From Bactericera cockerelli (Eukaryota; Arthropoda; Insecta; Hemiptera; Triozidae): DNA of 64,000 nt. The position numbers were made by a program, and so were the translations under genes. The notes beneath the pieces were generated by a model. The model saw nothing but the letters and a program-made list of their open reading frames with translations, was not told where the DNA came from and made no database searches. The DNA lies in NCBI GenBank assembly GCA_024516035.1, contig CM044958.1, positions 46,263,205 to 46,327,204 on the forward strand, read 5' to 3'. This document shows positions 20,339 through 30,897 of this stretch, piece after piece (the stretch's first letter is position 1; each line of letters begins with the position of its first letter).

Positions 20339-23300
20339 CTGGAACAGTAGGTTTAATTATGTTGCTGCTGTCCCATTTAGGATTTTGACCATGTAATAAT
20401 ACATCCAGGGCTTACCGGTGGAATAATGGGACTTATAAATTCTAGTCGGGCAGTATAAATAAAGCGATATTGTTATTATTTCTTATTTCGATAGTTAAAT
20501 AAAGCGATTTTGTTATTAAATACCTATTTCTTATTTCAATATTGTTACTTTAAATAAAGCGATATTGTTATGACATATTTCTAATGTGAGAAGTGAAAGG
20601 GTGCCCATTGGATTTACCTTGCTTACTCTAATGTGAGAAGTGAAAGGGCTCCCATTGGATTTACCTTGCTCACTCTAATGTGAGACGTGAAAGGGTGTCC
20701 ATTGGATTTACCTTGCTCACTCTAATGTGAGAAGTGAAAGGGCGCCCATTGGATTTACCTTGCTCACTCTAATGTGAGACGTGAAAGGGTGTCCATTGGA
20801 TTTACCTTGCTCACTCTAATGTGAGAAGTGAAAGGGCGCCCATTGGATTTACCTTGCTCACTCTAATGTGAGAAGTGAAAGGGCGCCCATTGGATTTACC
20901 TTGCTCACTCTAATGTGAGAAGTGAAAGGGTGCCCATTGGATTTACCTTGCTTACTCTAATGTGAGAAGTGAAAGGGCGCCCATTGGATTTACCTTGCTC
21001 ACTCTAATGTGAGAAGTAAAAGGGCGCCCATTGGATTTACCTTGCTCACTCTAATGTGAGATGTAAAAGGGCGCCCATTGTATTTACCTTGCTCACTCTA
21101 ATATGAGAAGTGAAAGGGCGCCCATTGGATTTACCTTGCTCACTCTAATGTGAGAAGTGAAAGGGCACCCATTGGATTTACCTTGCTCCCGCCCCTGTCC
21201 TCCACAGCTTTGATATCTGCCCTTCTCCTACTCAGGTCCGCCAGTATGGAGTGCGCGTATTGACCGTCGGATATGATCTCCAGGTGCATGTATGGCTCCA
21301 GCAGCAGGCAGCCCGCCTCCTTGAGGGCCTGGGGACAAGGAGGTACAGCTGGGAGGTTAGGGTTACAAAATCCCCAAACCAAAATATTTTAGAACAATAA
21401 CACTTTTGTTTTCAGCGGGTCGATAATAAACAAACGGTTGAATTCTCATTACCAAGATCTATTAGAGCGGCCAGATTTCACTGTGAAAAAGGTCAACGTT
21501 TAAAAAATGGCCATTTTGAATAGCGCTTGATCGCAATGTGACTGTCATTGGTAACCATGCAAAATTTTAGCTCCATTTGACTTTGTACCACGTACAATTC
21601 TATAATCTGTATGGATAAAACCAACTATATTTACTACCTGGTTAATTAAATATGATAATACCGAGTGGATTGGGGGAGGATGCCCTAGGCATCATCCAGA
21701 ATTTTTCATCAAACTTTTTTCTTGAAAATGTACCTATAATTTGTGAATTTATTTAATAAAATTTGGTTTAACATGTTTAATAATAATAAAAATAATACCA
21801 CCACATTTGATAAACTTTTTTGTTGGTTTGTTGAAAATGTATATTTTGTGAATTTATATACTTTGGTTGAACATGTTTGATAATAATAATACCTACCTTG
21901 TGCACACACTGCGTGGTACACGAGGAGATCACAGAGTCGGACGTGTGCCTGCCCACCTCTAGCCAGTGCACCAGCACACGCACCCCCAGCACAGGACAGC
22001 CCAGCCTGGGCCCCGTGTGGAGGGCAGAGTCCACGCCCCTCTGCAGACACTGCAGGCGGCGGGGGTAGATGAGGGAGGTGTTCTCCGCCACGGCGGGGGA
22101 GGAGTCCAGAGAGACCAAGGGGCGGGGCTTCGTATCCTCCCGGGTGGGGAGGACGGACAGGATGAGGGAGACGCGATGCTCCTGGGTGCCTGGGTATAGG
22201 AGAAGAATTTACAGGTCTTACCTCCTCTCTACAAGGGAAAATAACCTCTAAATAACAGGTCACAATGTAAAATTTCGACCACTTCTTCACATTAGAAGGC
22301 AAATCACAAGATGTTCACACAAGTTTTATATAAATGACGTCAGTAGCTCCTAGCTCGATCAATGAGGAGGCGGACTTGAAACCTGGAGGTCTGTGGCTCG
22401 AGTAACACGTAGTATTTAGTAACACGAGTTTGCGTGATAAATTATGATATCATGTGTTAAACACAAACCTGATAACTTTTTATGATGATATCATAATTTT
22501 TTTTTAATTTATTGAATGGTCATTGGAGGAACCATTTCGACAGGACTTACCCACTTTAATCTTGTGCTCATGACTAGCTTTGGCTGGGGACAATATAGTT
22601 TCCTTGTAGGCAATTTGCAAGGGCCCAGATCTGCATCCACTTTATATTCGGTCAGTATTCTATCCCTGATTATCTCCAGGTGCAACTCTCCCATACCTGA
22701 AATAATGGGAAACTACAATAAATACAATTTCTTTGTGGTGAAGCACAATGCTTTCTCACAATTTTTGTGGGTAGCGCAGCATTTTTTATGGTTTCTGAAT
22801 TAATGTAGTAACTGGGGCTTTGAAGCCAAAAGACCTAAGTTTCCCAGTTACTGGGGTTTAACGAAGAAAAGGCCGCTGGTTCAATAACGCTACTTCGAAA
22901 GGTGTAGGTTATAAAGAATATTAAATTTACACGGAAAGATAAAAGGAAGAAACAAGCTACTACTACGAAATGAGATTGGAGGTCTTACCTTGAGTACTTG
23001 TACCAAGTACTTACGTACGCCTTTAGAAATGGATCAAAGGTGGTAGATCTAGGAAGGAGCGAAGACGTACCCTGACCACTGGTTGTTACAATCTGCCCGA
23101 GGCATCGTCGTTCCCAATCTATCGTACCGAATTACTGGCTTTCTTTGTAAGAACATATGATATGCCTATCATCTGATATCGAAGTGTTATCTCTAACAGT
23201 TAGGGGCGTACAGATCGAGTGATATGCGCGGGGAAAGTTTGGAGGCAATTCAAACTGGAGTCACATGGCGTGAACAGTTTCTTTTATAGCAGTTACCTCA

Positions 23301-26300
23301 AGTCAGAAAAATCTACAAATTAGCCCAAGGTATGAACAAGAATCAGAATGTAGATTGAATACTGGTTTGGAATCTTCTCCAAACTAAGTTCGGAAATCTA
23401 AGTTGTTATCTATTTATTTACACTTTATTTTCTTATACAAAACAATCAACAATAAATTAATAACAAGGAAAAAAATAACTTAAAAACTAACCTCCCAGCA
23501 CTGTCTGTCCAGTCTCGGCATTCACATCCACTTTCAGACTCGGGTCTTCTCGCTGGAGTTGTGTGAGTGCCTCGTCTAGCGCTGCTTGAGAACTCTGCAA
23601 GAAATATATTTTATAAAATGAAAATATGAAGTAAATATAAACCATTATTGAAACCAGCATCGGTAGCACGTTGCATATCGCTGCAGTGAAGCAACGTCCG
23701 GCGAGGTTAGGACTTGAATGGGTGAACGATCAAATTCGAATCCTTATGGAGCATTCTCTGTATTTTCTATTCGATGCAAAGTACATAAAATATGTAAATA
23801 CCTACACACCTGTGACGGCGGTTCAATGGAGCAGAAGAAGACAGGGTCCGGGGTTCGACTCCTCAGGCTGAACAACTCACTCAGGTCCTCTTCCGAGAGC
23901 TTCGAGGCCTTGGCGAAGCCCCTCCTGGCACTCTTGTAGGCCTTCTCGTTGCTACACACCAGGTCTCCGCACATGGTGGACTGGAACAATAATATCACAC
24001 AAGTTAAGCATTGTCCAGCGAGGTTAGGACTTGGATGGGTGACTGTTCAAATTCGAACCCTCGTGATGCTGGCTGGCTATTCTCGGCTCCACTCAGGCTG
24101 AGTGAGTATGCCGTGGATTTGATTTTATGTGCTAAATCTACAGTGTTGTCAGTTACCTACTTTCAGCCCCGTCACCGCGGCAATGTTGCCAGATTGCATC
24201 TCAGAAACCTCTTTGAAGTCGTCTGCCTCTGCTAGGAGCAACCGTGTGATCTGCTCCGTCTGGTCCTGATGGATATTGTACAGCTTCTGAGCCTGGGAGA
24301 AAGTAAGTTGAATTGAATTACTTATGAACCCCACTCCGGCAGCTCAGCGGTTAAGACGTCGCGTCGGTATGGTAATCCAAGGGTCGCGGGTTCAAAACCC
24401 AGCCGGGACATGATAAATTATCCTCTCATTTGGGATTTTGATCACATAATTACACGTCTTGGGCTTACTGCTGGAACAATGGGACTCATTAGTTGTAAAC
24501 CGACCTCAGTAGCTTGATCGATAAGGCGGCGGACTTGTAACCTGGAGGTCGGTGGTTCAAGTCCCGGTTTCAGCAAAGATTTAGTAAAGCGAGTTTGAGT
24601 AGATGTGACATCGCGAAAGTGATTAACACATGTATGATAACTTTTAAAAACATTAGTTGTAATCGGACAGTATAAAAAAGACAATATTATTGTTTTTTTA
24701 AAAAATCTTCGCATTTTTTGATTGGATTGATGGCGCCAAAGCTCTTAAAATTTAATGCTATAGAATAATTATGAATACTCTTTGAAATACCTATGAATGA
24801 TATATCCAAATATTTATTGAGGACTTGATATATCCACACAGTTTTCAAGGACTTTTACAGAAAATAAATGATAATCCTAATCTGACCTGATACAACTCAT
24901 TAGTCAATAGTTGACAGGAAACATCAAACCCGATAGTGAGCATTTTACTTAAGGAATTTTAAGGCCAAGGAAAATTGAGGATTTTCCAACTGAAGTTCAC
25001 GTAAATTTGAATTCAAATTAGTTTTATTCCATTGTCATATTTCATTGCGAAAAGCCGTTTTAATAATAGTTCATTGTTCCTATGGAATTCCTAAAGTAGT
25101 TCCAAAATTCTAAACAAATTTTCACGACAAAAAATTGAATTTTAAAAATTTCAAAATTCCAGTGACAAGAAAATGCTACTAGCAAAGCTAGTGGAGGGTG
25201 CTTACGTTATAGTGGGGTTACTGATCAACGCTATTTGCATTCAAGAGATATTCTTGGAGAGAAGGTATGGAATCGTGAAAGATAAGAAGAAAGAGAGAGC
25301 CGGTGACAATTACAAAGATACTGACGACAAGGGAGAGTAAGAGAATGGAAATGTTTTATTATTCAAGTAGTCACCCGTGTCGCGCACACTAGGCTTCCAC
25401 GCACGTTGACCTGGGTTCGATCCCCAGCAGGGTAGTAAATTTTGAAAGTCCGGGGTCCACTAGTACCTCATGAGGAAAAATGAGTTGATATACTCTTACA
25501 AGTAACGACCAGTGGCGACATTACCAGAGTATAAAGAAAATAATGGAAAAAGAAATTGAAAAAGCAAGAGGCTCTTACACAGGGTGTCTCATTTTAAGTG
25601 AACCAGCGCGATTACTCGGAAATACAAAAATCTATTCCGAGATTATAGCATACTGTCAGTGCTTCCAATGAAAAAAGATGACACCTTGTTTTACATATAA
25701 ATAAAAAAATATATTCTAATTATAATTTTACCCAAATTATAAAAAAAAAGATTATTTTCATAGCTCAAAAGGGGACATGTAATGATGACCTTTGCAAATC
25801 TGTCAAGGTTGTCCTTCAAGGTCAAATTTAAAATGTATTGACCTGAATTTTATTGCATATTCAGATTTTCCATGGAAATTTGATTTCATTAAACTATTGA
25901 CATGAATATTTTTTCATCACATGTGAGGTATCAAATTAAAGCTCCTGTCATGCTGAATGAGAAAATATTGTATAATAGATATTAACAGCGTCAGTTGAAA
26001 TTGATTTCTGAAATAATGGTGCAATCAATTTCAAGAAAACTAAGAAAAAGTTATATGAAATTTTAATGTAATAGTTGAATGTAGCCAATTTTTTATGGCA
26101 AATCTGAATATGGAATAAAATTCAGGTCGACCTATTTAAGATTTTAAAGTTGACCTTGAAATAACCTTGAAGCACAAACTTGACATATCTGCAAAAGTCA
26201 TCATAACATATCCCCTTTTGAGCTATGAAAATGATCTCGGAATAGATTTTTTCTATTTACAACAGGGGCCGAGTAATCGCGCTGGTTCACTTAAAATGGG

Positions 26301-29300
26301 ACACCCTGTATAGGTTCAAAGGTGAAAATTGTAAAGATGCCTTGTGCTTCGCCACATACTTAACCTTAATTTTATTCTTGTAAACCATTGGGTCTTAACA
26401 TCTCTTCCGAAGGGCGGAATAATTGTCTCTAGCAATGTTTTAAACTCACCTTTTTGAAAGAGCCGCTATATATGCGCAAGAAGGTCACAGCACCCTTGTG
26501 CTTATCATGAACCACCTTGAAGGCACGCGCGCACAGACTATCTCCAAAGTGACGGAACATCTCCAGGCCAGGCCGATCACGGGGTGAGGGCAAAATATCC
26601 ACTATGGAGTCCATCAGTTTCTGAACACCGATGTTCTTGTAGGAACTACCACATAGCACAGGAACGTAGTTCTGAGGGGAAAATAAGTTTATCCGTGTTC
26701 AGTCTATTCCCTGTTTCTATAATGGAAACCTTAGGTGAAAAATTATTATTGTCAAAATAAATAGATATGAAAATATTACTTCTGCTTCTCCTTCCTCTTT
26801 TACTCTCTCTTTTCCCGCTTAGACGGAACAGCCTTCGGGGTAAGCAATCCAGCATATTTTCAAGCGTCGATAAATAGTGAGGGTGGCTTGTTGGAAGGAC
26901 ATCCAACCATAAAAAAAAACCGCCAGAACCACCATGATATCTGCTATTTATTTCACAACAATCGAAAAAATATATTAGGAAAAATCAAGATAAGTATTTT
27001 GAAATGGTCCAAGCACTCTAAGTGCACGAAAACACTCCATATATGAAATTTCAATATTTGGTGAGTCATAACGTCACGACCAAGAAGCCACTTTTACTGA
27101 ACACTTTTTTAAATCATTTTTCATATCAAAGGAAGTAGAATTTAATAAGATAATAATAATACTGAAGTGGATTCGGACATGGAGGATGACTATTAATAAT
27201 AATCTTTATGTATCCTGCCGGACTAGGACTAATAAGTCAAATAATTCCAGCAGTATAACTATTAATATTAATATGTGGTCAAAATCCCAAATGGGAGGAT
27301 AATCATCATGTCTCGGCGGGCTTTCGAACCCGCGACCCCTGAATTACCAGACCGACGCCTTAACCACTGAGCTACAGGGATAGAGCTATCATACCAGGTT
27401 CAACACAGCTTTCCTCAGGGCCTCCCTCATCATGCCAGCCGGAACCCCACTGTTGCTTCCCTCAGCGATGATCAGGTCCGCAATGCTCCCGTCACAATCC
27501 GCCAGCTGCTCACTCAGTGCAGAGCGCGCGCACATTGCTTTCTCATAGATTGGATCCGAGGGAGTGAGAGGCCGAGCCATGACGTCACTGCCTTGGTCTC
27601 CGGTCCATAGAATCTGTTCCATGCTCAGCAGATCGATGAGACCTGCAATACCACCTTTGTTGCCTGGAGAAGGATAAGAAAGAAATGAGAACACAGGATG
27701 TTACAACAATACGAGATGACCAAATTTATGAAAAATGTAGATCAAAATTGACGGAATCCATAAATTTTGAACAATGATTTCTATAACAATAAAAATAGAA
27801 AAAAAAGAACATGATAAAATTGAACGGGAATTGTGTTAGATTTAATATTTTTATACCTATTATGGGGAGTTGAATGACAAGTGGCGTTACACTGAATCGG
27901 TCTCGAAGAGATTTCACACTCAGATCTAGGCTGGCATCAGGTCTGTCCATTTTGTTTACATAGACTAGTCGGGGTATAGCAAACTTGTCTGCCTGCCTCC
28001 ACACGGTAATCGTCTGAGCTTCAACACCTGATGAGGTTTAGAAAAAAAAATAAATCAGTTATTATCAAATTTTCTTCAAAAAATGTACCAAAGTAAAGAT
28101 CAAAGTAAATATAGTCTTAATATAAAAAATAAATATCTGTTAATATATTCATCTGTTTATTTATCTCTATGTTCTCTATAGGTTTCCACATACCCATCTT
28201 GACCAAAATTTTCACACATATTATTGAAACCCAAAAAATGTTAATCATAAGGTTTAAAATTTTGTACAAGATCCCTAAAATGGCTGAAGGTATGAAGTAC
28301 ACTTGGAATTTAGATCGAAGACGGCCACGCCTTGACTTGACAGTAGGTTTCCTTCCCCTGACAGGGCCAAACTATGAACAATTTTAAAAATATGTAGTTA
28401 TTTTTCCTTCAAGAAAGTTACTCGTTACCTGATGTTCCATCCAGCACGATGACTGCACCGTCCATCACATTCAAAGCCTGTTCCACCTCCATGGTGAAGT
28501 CAATGTGGCCGGGAGTGTCTATGATATTGATCACATGACCTTGCCAGTTGATGCTGACAGCTGCGGATCTGATTGTGATGCCTGCAACCAATGTTGAATT
28601 GTATGGTAGATGAAAGTATTTTAATGAAGAAGTTTTTCTTTTATAAATTTGTAAATAAGTATCATACAAAAATAGTTGAAATATGTATATTAATTTTTTA
28701 ACTCAAAACATCATGAGTGCAATTCAGTGCATTTCAAAAGAAACCCTACAAATTAAAAAAATTCTTGAAATTCTTATGGAAGACTTCTATTTCATTGTAT
28801 TATGATAATGATCTCTTTCAATAATAAAAAAAAATCGAGTTTCATGTTGCAATTACATAATAATACTTTCTATGAATTATCACCACCCTTATCATGAAGT
28901 TTGTATTTTTATTTTCAACACAGAAAAATATGATTTTATGTTCTCATTTTGTAAATAATATTCTACCTAACTGAAAACAAATATTTTCTCTATAATTTGG
29001 CTGGAGAAAATACAATAATATTATTCAATATTGATAGATCTACAAGTATAATAGCCCATAATTATGTATTTATACAATTTATTTCAAAAGCCACAATATT
29101 TTCAAAAGATAACTACCTAATGTTTTGAAAATATAAATAAAATTTATTTCAAAAGACACTAAGAGTGGAATTAATAGACGTTTTTGTAATACCTCTAGGT
29201 AGCTAAGTCTAGATTTTGCATATTGTCTTAAATGGAACAACTAAGGGTGACATTGATAGACGAAATCGAGTTCTTAAGTCATGACTTGGCAATGGTTTTC

Positions 29301-29791
29301 CCTATCTAAGACAGTACGCAAATTGAGACTTAGTGCCTCAGAGGTATTATAAAAAGGTCTATTAATTTTGCCCTAATTCTAAGTCAAGATATCCATTTTT
29401 CCTATTAAATTTGCCTTGAGACTGGGTTTGTTTTAAAAATCAATAATTTGTGTGTGTGTGTGTGTGTTAGGTAGAGAAAGCTAATCAAGAAATTACCTTC
29501 TGTTCAAGCCTTACCTCTGTTTCTCTCCTGCTCAAGATAGTCAGTCACAGTATTTCCATCATGCACTTCTCCCATATTTTTAATCAGACCAGAATAGAAA
29601 AGCATTCTCTCTGTGGTGGTTGTTTTGCCTGCATCAATGTGAGCAGAGATGCCAATATTCCGTATCCTGGTAACATTTTCATTTAATTTCACACTCTTCA
29701 TAGGTTTTGAGGCAACATTCTTTGAGTAGAATATTTGACAGTAATACAGAGTTGATTTACAGTGTCTTGAGAGAAGTATTGAGCCTCCCAT
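20168..29791 (-). CDS. GFM2: GFM2: mitochondrial elongation factor G2 / ribosome-releasing factor 2, 12 coding exons
   Basis: A translational GTPase that, in known family members, works with the ribosome recycling factor to split mitochondrial ribosomes. Exons on the minus strand: 29791-29515, 28581-28429, 28027-27857, 27663-27395, 26671-26450, 24292-24161, 23980-23810, 23594-23492, 22696-22551, 22189-21897, 21328-21182, 20338-20168. All junctions are GT-AG and phase-compatible. The sum is 2255 bases, one short of 752 codons: exon 9 has an apparent 1-base deletion. Corrected length is 751 residues, normal for GFM2. G motifs seen: [22 protein letters not shown] and CGSSYKN. Domain order III-IV-V fits, and [11 protein letters not shown] is closer to GFM2 than GFM1. 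The first ATG sits just after an AG acceptor (29796), so a 5' UTR exon may lie upstream. The exon 11 donor has been amplified into a 13-copy array. Confidence 0.92.
20339..20580 (+). repeat. GFM2 intron 11, distal part: family-c SINE tail and short tandem repeat
   Basis: A SINE tail (TTTTGACCATGTAATAATAC ... GGAATAATGGGAC) is followed by three or four copies of AAATAAAGCGATATTGTTAT. Confidence 0.6.
20583..21187 (-). repeat. 47-bp tandem repeat, 13 units, carrying the GFM2 exon 11 splice donor
   Basis: Units start at 47-base steps; the shared ATTGGATTTACCTTGCT begins at 20607, 20654, 20701 and so on to 21171. On the minus strand each unit reads GAGCAAG|GTAAATCC, that is, the last 7 bases of exon 11 plus the 5' splice site, followed by about 32 bases of intron. 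Differences between units are few. 47 is not a multiple of three. Confidence 0.95.
21182..21328 (-). CDS. GFM2: GFM2 exon 11: domains IV-V, its donor duplicated downstream
   Basis: 49 codons from [20 protein letters not shown] to AVEDRGGSK (domain V start). The donor GAGCAAG|GTAAATCC is the first of 13 near-identical donors spaced 47 bp apart in the following intron. Read-through past the true donor gives [13 protein letters not shown] and then a stop. Confidence 0.9.
21341..21896. other. GFM2 intron 10
   Basis: AT-rich, with a short duplicated TTTGATAAAC/TTGGTTGAACATGTTT region near 21760-21890. No other gene is seen. Confidence 0.6.
21897..22189 (-). CDS. GFM2: GFM2 exon 10: domain IV
   Basis: Encodes [18 protein letters not shown] through [10 protein letters not shown]. 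Strongly GC-rich codons. Acceptor TACCCAG, donor CACAAG|GTAGGT. Longer open frames overlapping it are out of phase. Confidence 0.88.
22335..22490 (+). repeat. tRNA-derived SINE (family b) in GFM2 intron 9
   Basis: Contains TAGCTCCTAGCTCGATCAATG and GGAGGTCTGTGGCTCGAG, with a tail ending in GTGTTAAACACA/ATAACTTTTTATGATG as in the 24498 copy. Confidence 0.6.
22551..22696 (-). CDS. GFM2: GFM2 exon 9, with an apparent 1-base deletion
   Basis: Begins [18 protein letters not shown] in the expected frame. After VDADLGP the annotated frame drifts to nonsense, while another frame gives [20 protein letters not shown] as expected for the family. Adding one base near the GGGCCC at 22621-22626 reconciles both and makes the whole CDS divisible by three. 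Donor GTGG|GTAAGT. A consensus error in a homopolymer-like run is the simplest explanation; a real null allele is possible. Confidence 0.82.
22697..23491. other. GFM2 intron 8
   Basis: No exon or recognisable repeat apart from short AT-rich runs. Confidence 0.55.
23492..23594 (-). CDS. GFM2: GFM2 exon 8: domain III
   Basis: Encodes [20 protein letters not shown] and the start of GQTVLGGMGELH; the codon for the second glycine is split by the intron. Confidence 0.88.
23655..23762 (+). repeat. 5S-derived SINE fragment in GFM2 intron 7
   Basis: Contains GTAGCACGTTGCATATCG, GTGAAGCAACGTCCGGCG and GGACTTGAATGGGTGAACG, matching the 5S internal promoter region of the 2656 SINE. Confidence 0.7.
23810..23980 (-). 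CDS. GFM2: GFM2 exon 7: domain II-III linker
   Basis: Encodes [16 protein letters not shown] through [12 protein letters not shown]. Acceptor TTCCAG, donor CACAG|GTGTGT. 5S-SINE fragments lie in both flanking introns. Confidence 0.88.
24003..24118 (+). repeat. 5S-derived SINE fragment in GFM2 intron 6
   Basis: GTTAAGCATTGTCCAGCGAG and GGACTTGGATGGGTGACTG, then CACTCAGGCTGAGTGAG from the shared body. Confidence 0.75.
24161..24292 (-). CDS. GFM2: GFM2 exon 6: domain II
   Basis: Exactly 44 codons from [15 protein letters not shown] to NIAAVTGLK. Donor AAA|GTAGGT. Confidence 0.88.
24330..24490 (+). repeat. tRNA-derived SINE (family c) in GFM2 intron 5
   Basis: GGCAGCTCAGCGGTTAAG, GGTAATCCAAGGGTCGCG, B box GGGTTCAAAACCC and the CCGGGACATGATAAATTATC tail. 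Confidence 0.75.
24498..24660 (+). repeat. tRNA-derived SINE (family b), best-preserved copy
   Basis: AACCGACCTCAGTAGCTTG, GCGGCGGACTTGTAACCTGG, B box GGTGGTTCAAGTCCC, then a tail TTTAGTAAAGCGAGTTTGAG. Adjacent to a family-c copy. Confidence 0.8.
24661..25364. other. GFM2 intron 5, central part
   Basis: AT-rich. Plus-strand bases near 25165-25340 read [19 protein letters not shown] hydrophobic codons with a stop at GAGAGTAAG, but with no supporting acceptor or family match, so it is not called. Confidence 0.4.
25365..25545 (+). repeat. tRNA-derived SINE (family a) in GFM2 intron 5
   Basis: GACCTGGGTTCGATCCCCAG (B box), GTCCGGGGTCCACTAGTAC, and TAACGACCAGTGGCGACATT in the tail. Confidence 0.75.
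25579..26308. mobile_element. ~730-bp foldback/MITE with CAGGGTG ends in GFM2 intron 5
   Basis: Inverted ends AGGGTGTCTCATTTTAAGTG and CACTTAAAATGGGACACCCT, then GCGCGATTACTCGG/CCGAGTAATCGCGC. Inverted similarity continues inward through AAAAGGGGACATGT/CATATCCCCTTTTG and CCTTCAAGGTCAA/TTGACCTTGAAAT, so the arms cover most of the element. The right flank is TA. Confidence 0.8.
26450..26671 (-). CDS. GFM2: GFM2 exon 5: G5 motif and start of domain II
   Basis: Encodes [16 protein letters not shown] (G5 position), then domain II with [19 protein letters not shown] and IYSGSFKK. Donor AAG|GTGAGT. Confidence 0.9.
26672..27224. other. GFM2 intron 4
   Basis: AT-rich. Near 26895-26930 is GAAGGACATCCAACCATAAAA, the 3' end of the SINE body also seen at 45335. 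No exon. Confidence 0.55.
27225..27385 (-). repeat. tRNA-derived SINE (family c) in GFM2 intron 4, minus strand
   Basis: On the minus strand: CCTGTAGCTCAGTGGTTAAG, GGTAATTCAGGGGTCGCG, GGGTTCGAAAGCCCGCCG and the ATGATTATCCTCCCATTTGG tail. Confidence 0.75.
27395..27663 (-). CDS. GFM2: GFM2 exon 4: G' subdomain
   Basis: Encodes [19 protein letters not shown] through [14 protein letters not shown], the insert region of EF-G GTPase domains. Acceptor CTCCAG, donor CCTG|GTATGA. Confidence 0.9.
27857..28027 (-). CDS. GFM2: GFM2 exon 3: G4 motif
   Basis: Encodes [18 protein letters not shown] and [18 protein letters not shown] is the guanine-specificity motif. Donor ATAG|GTATAA. Confidence 0.9.
28429..28581 (-). 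CDS. GFM2: GFM2 exon 2: G2/G3 motifs
   Basis: Encodes [14 protein letters not shown] and [19 protein letters not shown], the switch II DTPGH motif. Acceptor TTGCAG|GC, donor TCAG|GTAACG. Confidence 0.9.
28582..29154. other. GFM2 intron 1, proximal part
   Basis: AT-rich, no feature identified. Confidence 0.6.
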
Positions 29792-30897
29792 TGTCCTGAA
29801 AAAATATAAATTCAAATTTGTGCACTGATTGATGGGACAAGCTGGAATTTTCTTCCAAGAAATTTTAAAGCCTCAATAAATACTAAGGCCAAAATTAATA
29901 AACAAAATTGAGATCACAAGTTCAGACATGTGCACTAGTTTCCCTATTTAAAACCATATAAAAAATCTATGGTTAATTAATAGAAAAAAACTAGATCTTG
30001 AGTCATGAGGTCATGACTTAGAATTAGTTTTCCCCATGTTGGGGCAGTATTAATAGAAGTTTTTGTAATACCTCTATGGAGCTGAACCTAGATTTTGTGT
30101 ATAGTCTCAGATGGGGAAAACCAAAATGCTAAGTCATGTCTTAAGTTCTAGATTTTGTACATTATTTTTGCCACTAGACTTAGGGCGGAATTAATAGACA
30201 ACATCAATAACTTAAGTCCTTGCTAAGTGTCGGTTTTCCCTATCTTACACCGTACGCAATCCGTGACTTAGCGCCACAGAGGTATTACAAAAACGTCTAT
30301 TAATTTCGCCCTTAGTTAAACAAAGGTATTACAAAAACACATTAAGGGCAAAATTAATAGACAAATTCTATATCACAAGTCATTGCTAAGTGTCAGTTTT
30401 CCCTATCTTACCCAGTAGGTACAAAATCTATGGCTTAGCACCACAGAGATATTACAAAAACATTCATTAATTCCACCCTTCACCTACAATTTATGACAGC
30501 TTATGCTGCTTTTGAAACAAATTTTCTTTACAAAATTTTTAAACAAAATAGGAGATTAAGGGCGAAATTAATAGACAAATTCTATATCACAAGTCATTGT
30601 TAAGTTTTGGTTTTCCCTATCTTACACAGTACGCAATCCTTGACTTAGCGCCACAAAGGTATTACAAAAACTTCTATTAATTCCACCCTAACGCTAAGTC
30701 TTGGACTGCGTACTGTCTAGATGGGGAAACTAAGCAATGACTTAAGTTATTAATTTTGTCTTTTAGGGTTGAATTAATAGACGTTTTTGTAATACCTCTG
30801 TGGCGCTAAGTCACGGATTGCGTACTGTGTAAGATAGGGAAAACCGACACTTACCAACGACTTAAGTTATTGATGTTGTCTGGTAATTCCGCCCTTA
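29155..30897. repeat. Cluster of ~130-bp MITE copies (AGGGCGAAATTAATAGAC ends)
   Basis: Approximate copies: 29157-29245 (inverted, partial), 29246-29378, 29885-30175 (diverged, composite), 30179-30305, 30345-30480, 30553-30690 and 30765-30897 (inverted). Each has GGGCGAAATTAATAGAC at one end, an interior TTTTCCCTATCTTACACAGT and GAGGTATTACAAAAACG, and GTCTATTAATTTCGCCC at the other. One more copy is at 52645-52770 (inverted). The cluster spans the start of GFM2 intron 1, exon 1 (29515-29791) and the upstream flank; the exon itself is not covered. Confidence 0.85.
29515..29791 (-). CDS. GFM2: GFM2 exon 1: targeting peptide and G1 motif
   Basis: ATG at 29791 begins [13 protein letters not shown], a basic, hydroxyl-rich N-terminus consistent with a mitochondrial presequence. 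It is followed by [19 protein letters not shown] (P-loop). The exon ends ERNRG with donor AGAG|GTAAGG. The frame also opens at 29815, but TTTTTTCAG|GACAATGG at 29796 looks like an acceptor, so I prefer the ATG at 29791. Confidence 0.88.

Noticed and set aside
20583..21187. Regular 47-bp array, CRISPR-like at first glance
   Set aside because: Units are contiguous with no variable spacers, and the sequence is in a eukaryotic intron beside a splice donor.
21709..22302. Minus ORF of 197 residues overlapping GFM2 exon 10
   Set aside because: Out of phase with the GFM2 frame, which is fixed by neighbouring exons.
24330..24590. Two tRNA genes in tandem
   Set aside because: A and B boxes are present but cloverleaf pairing is poor, and both continue into shared SINE tails.
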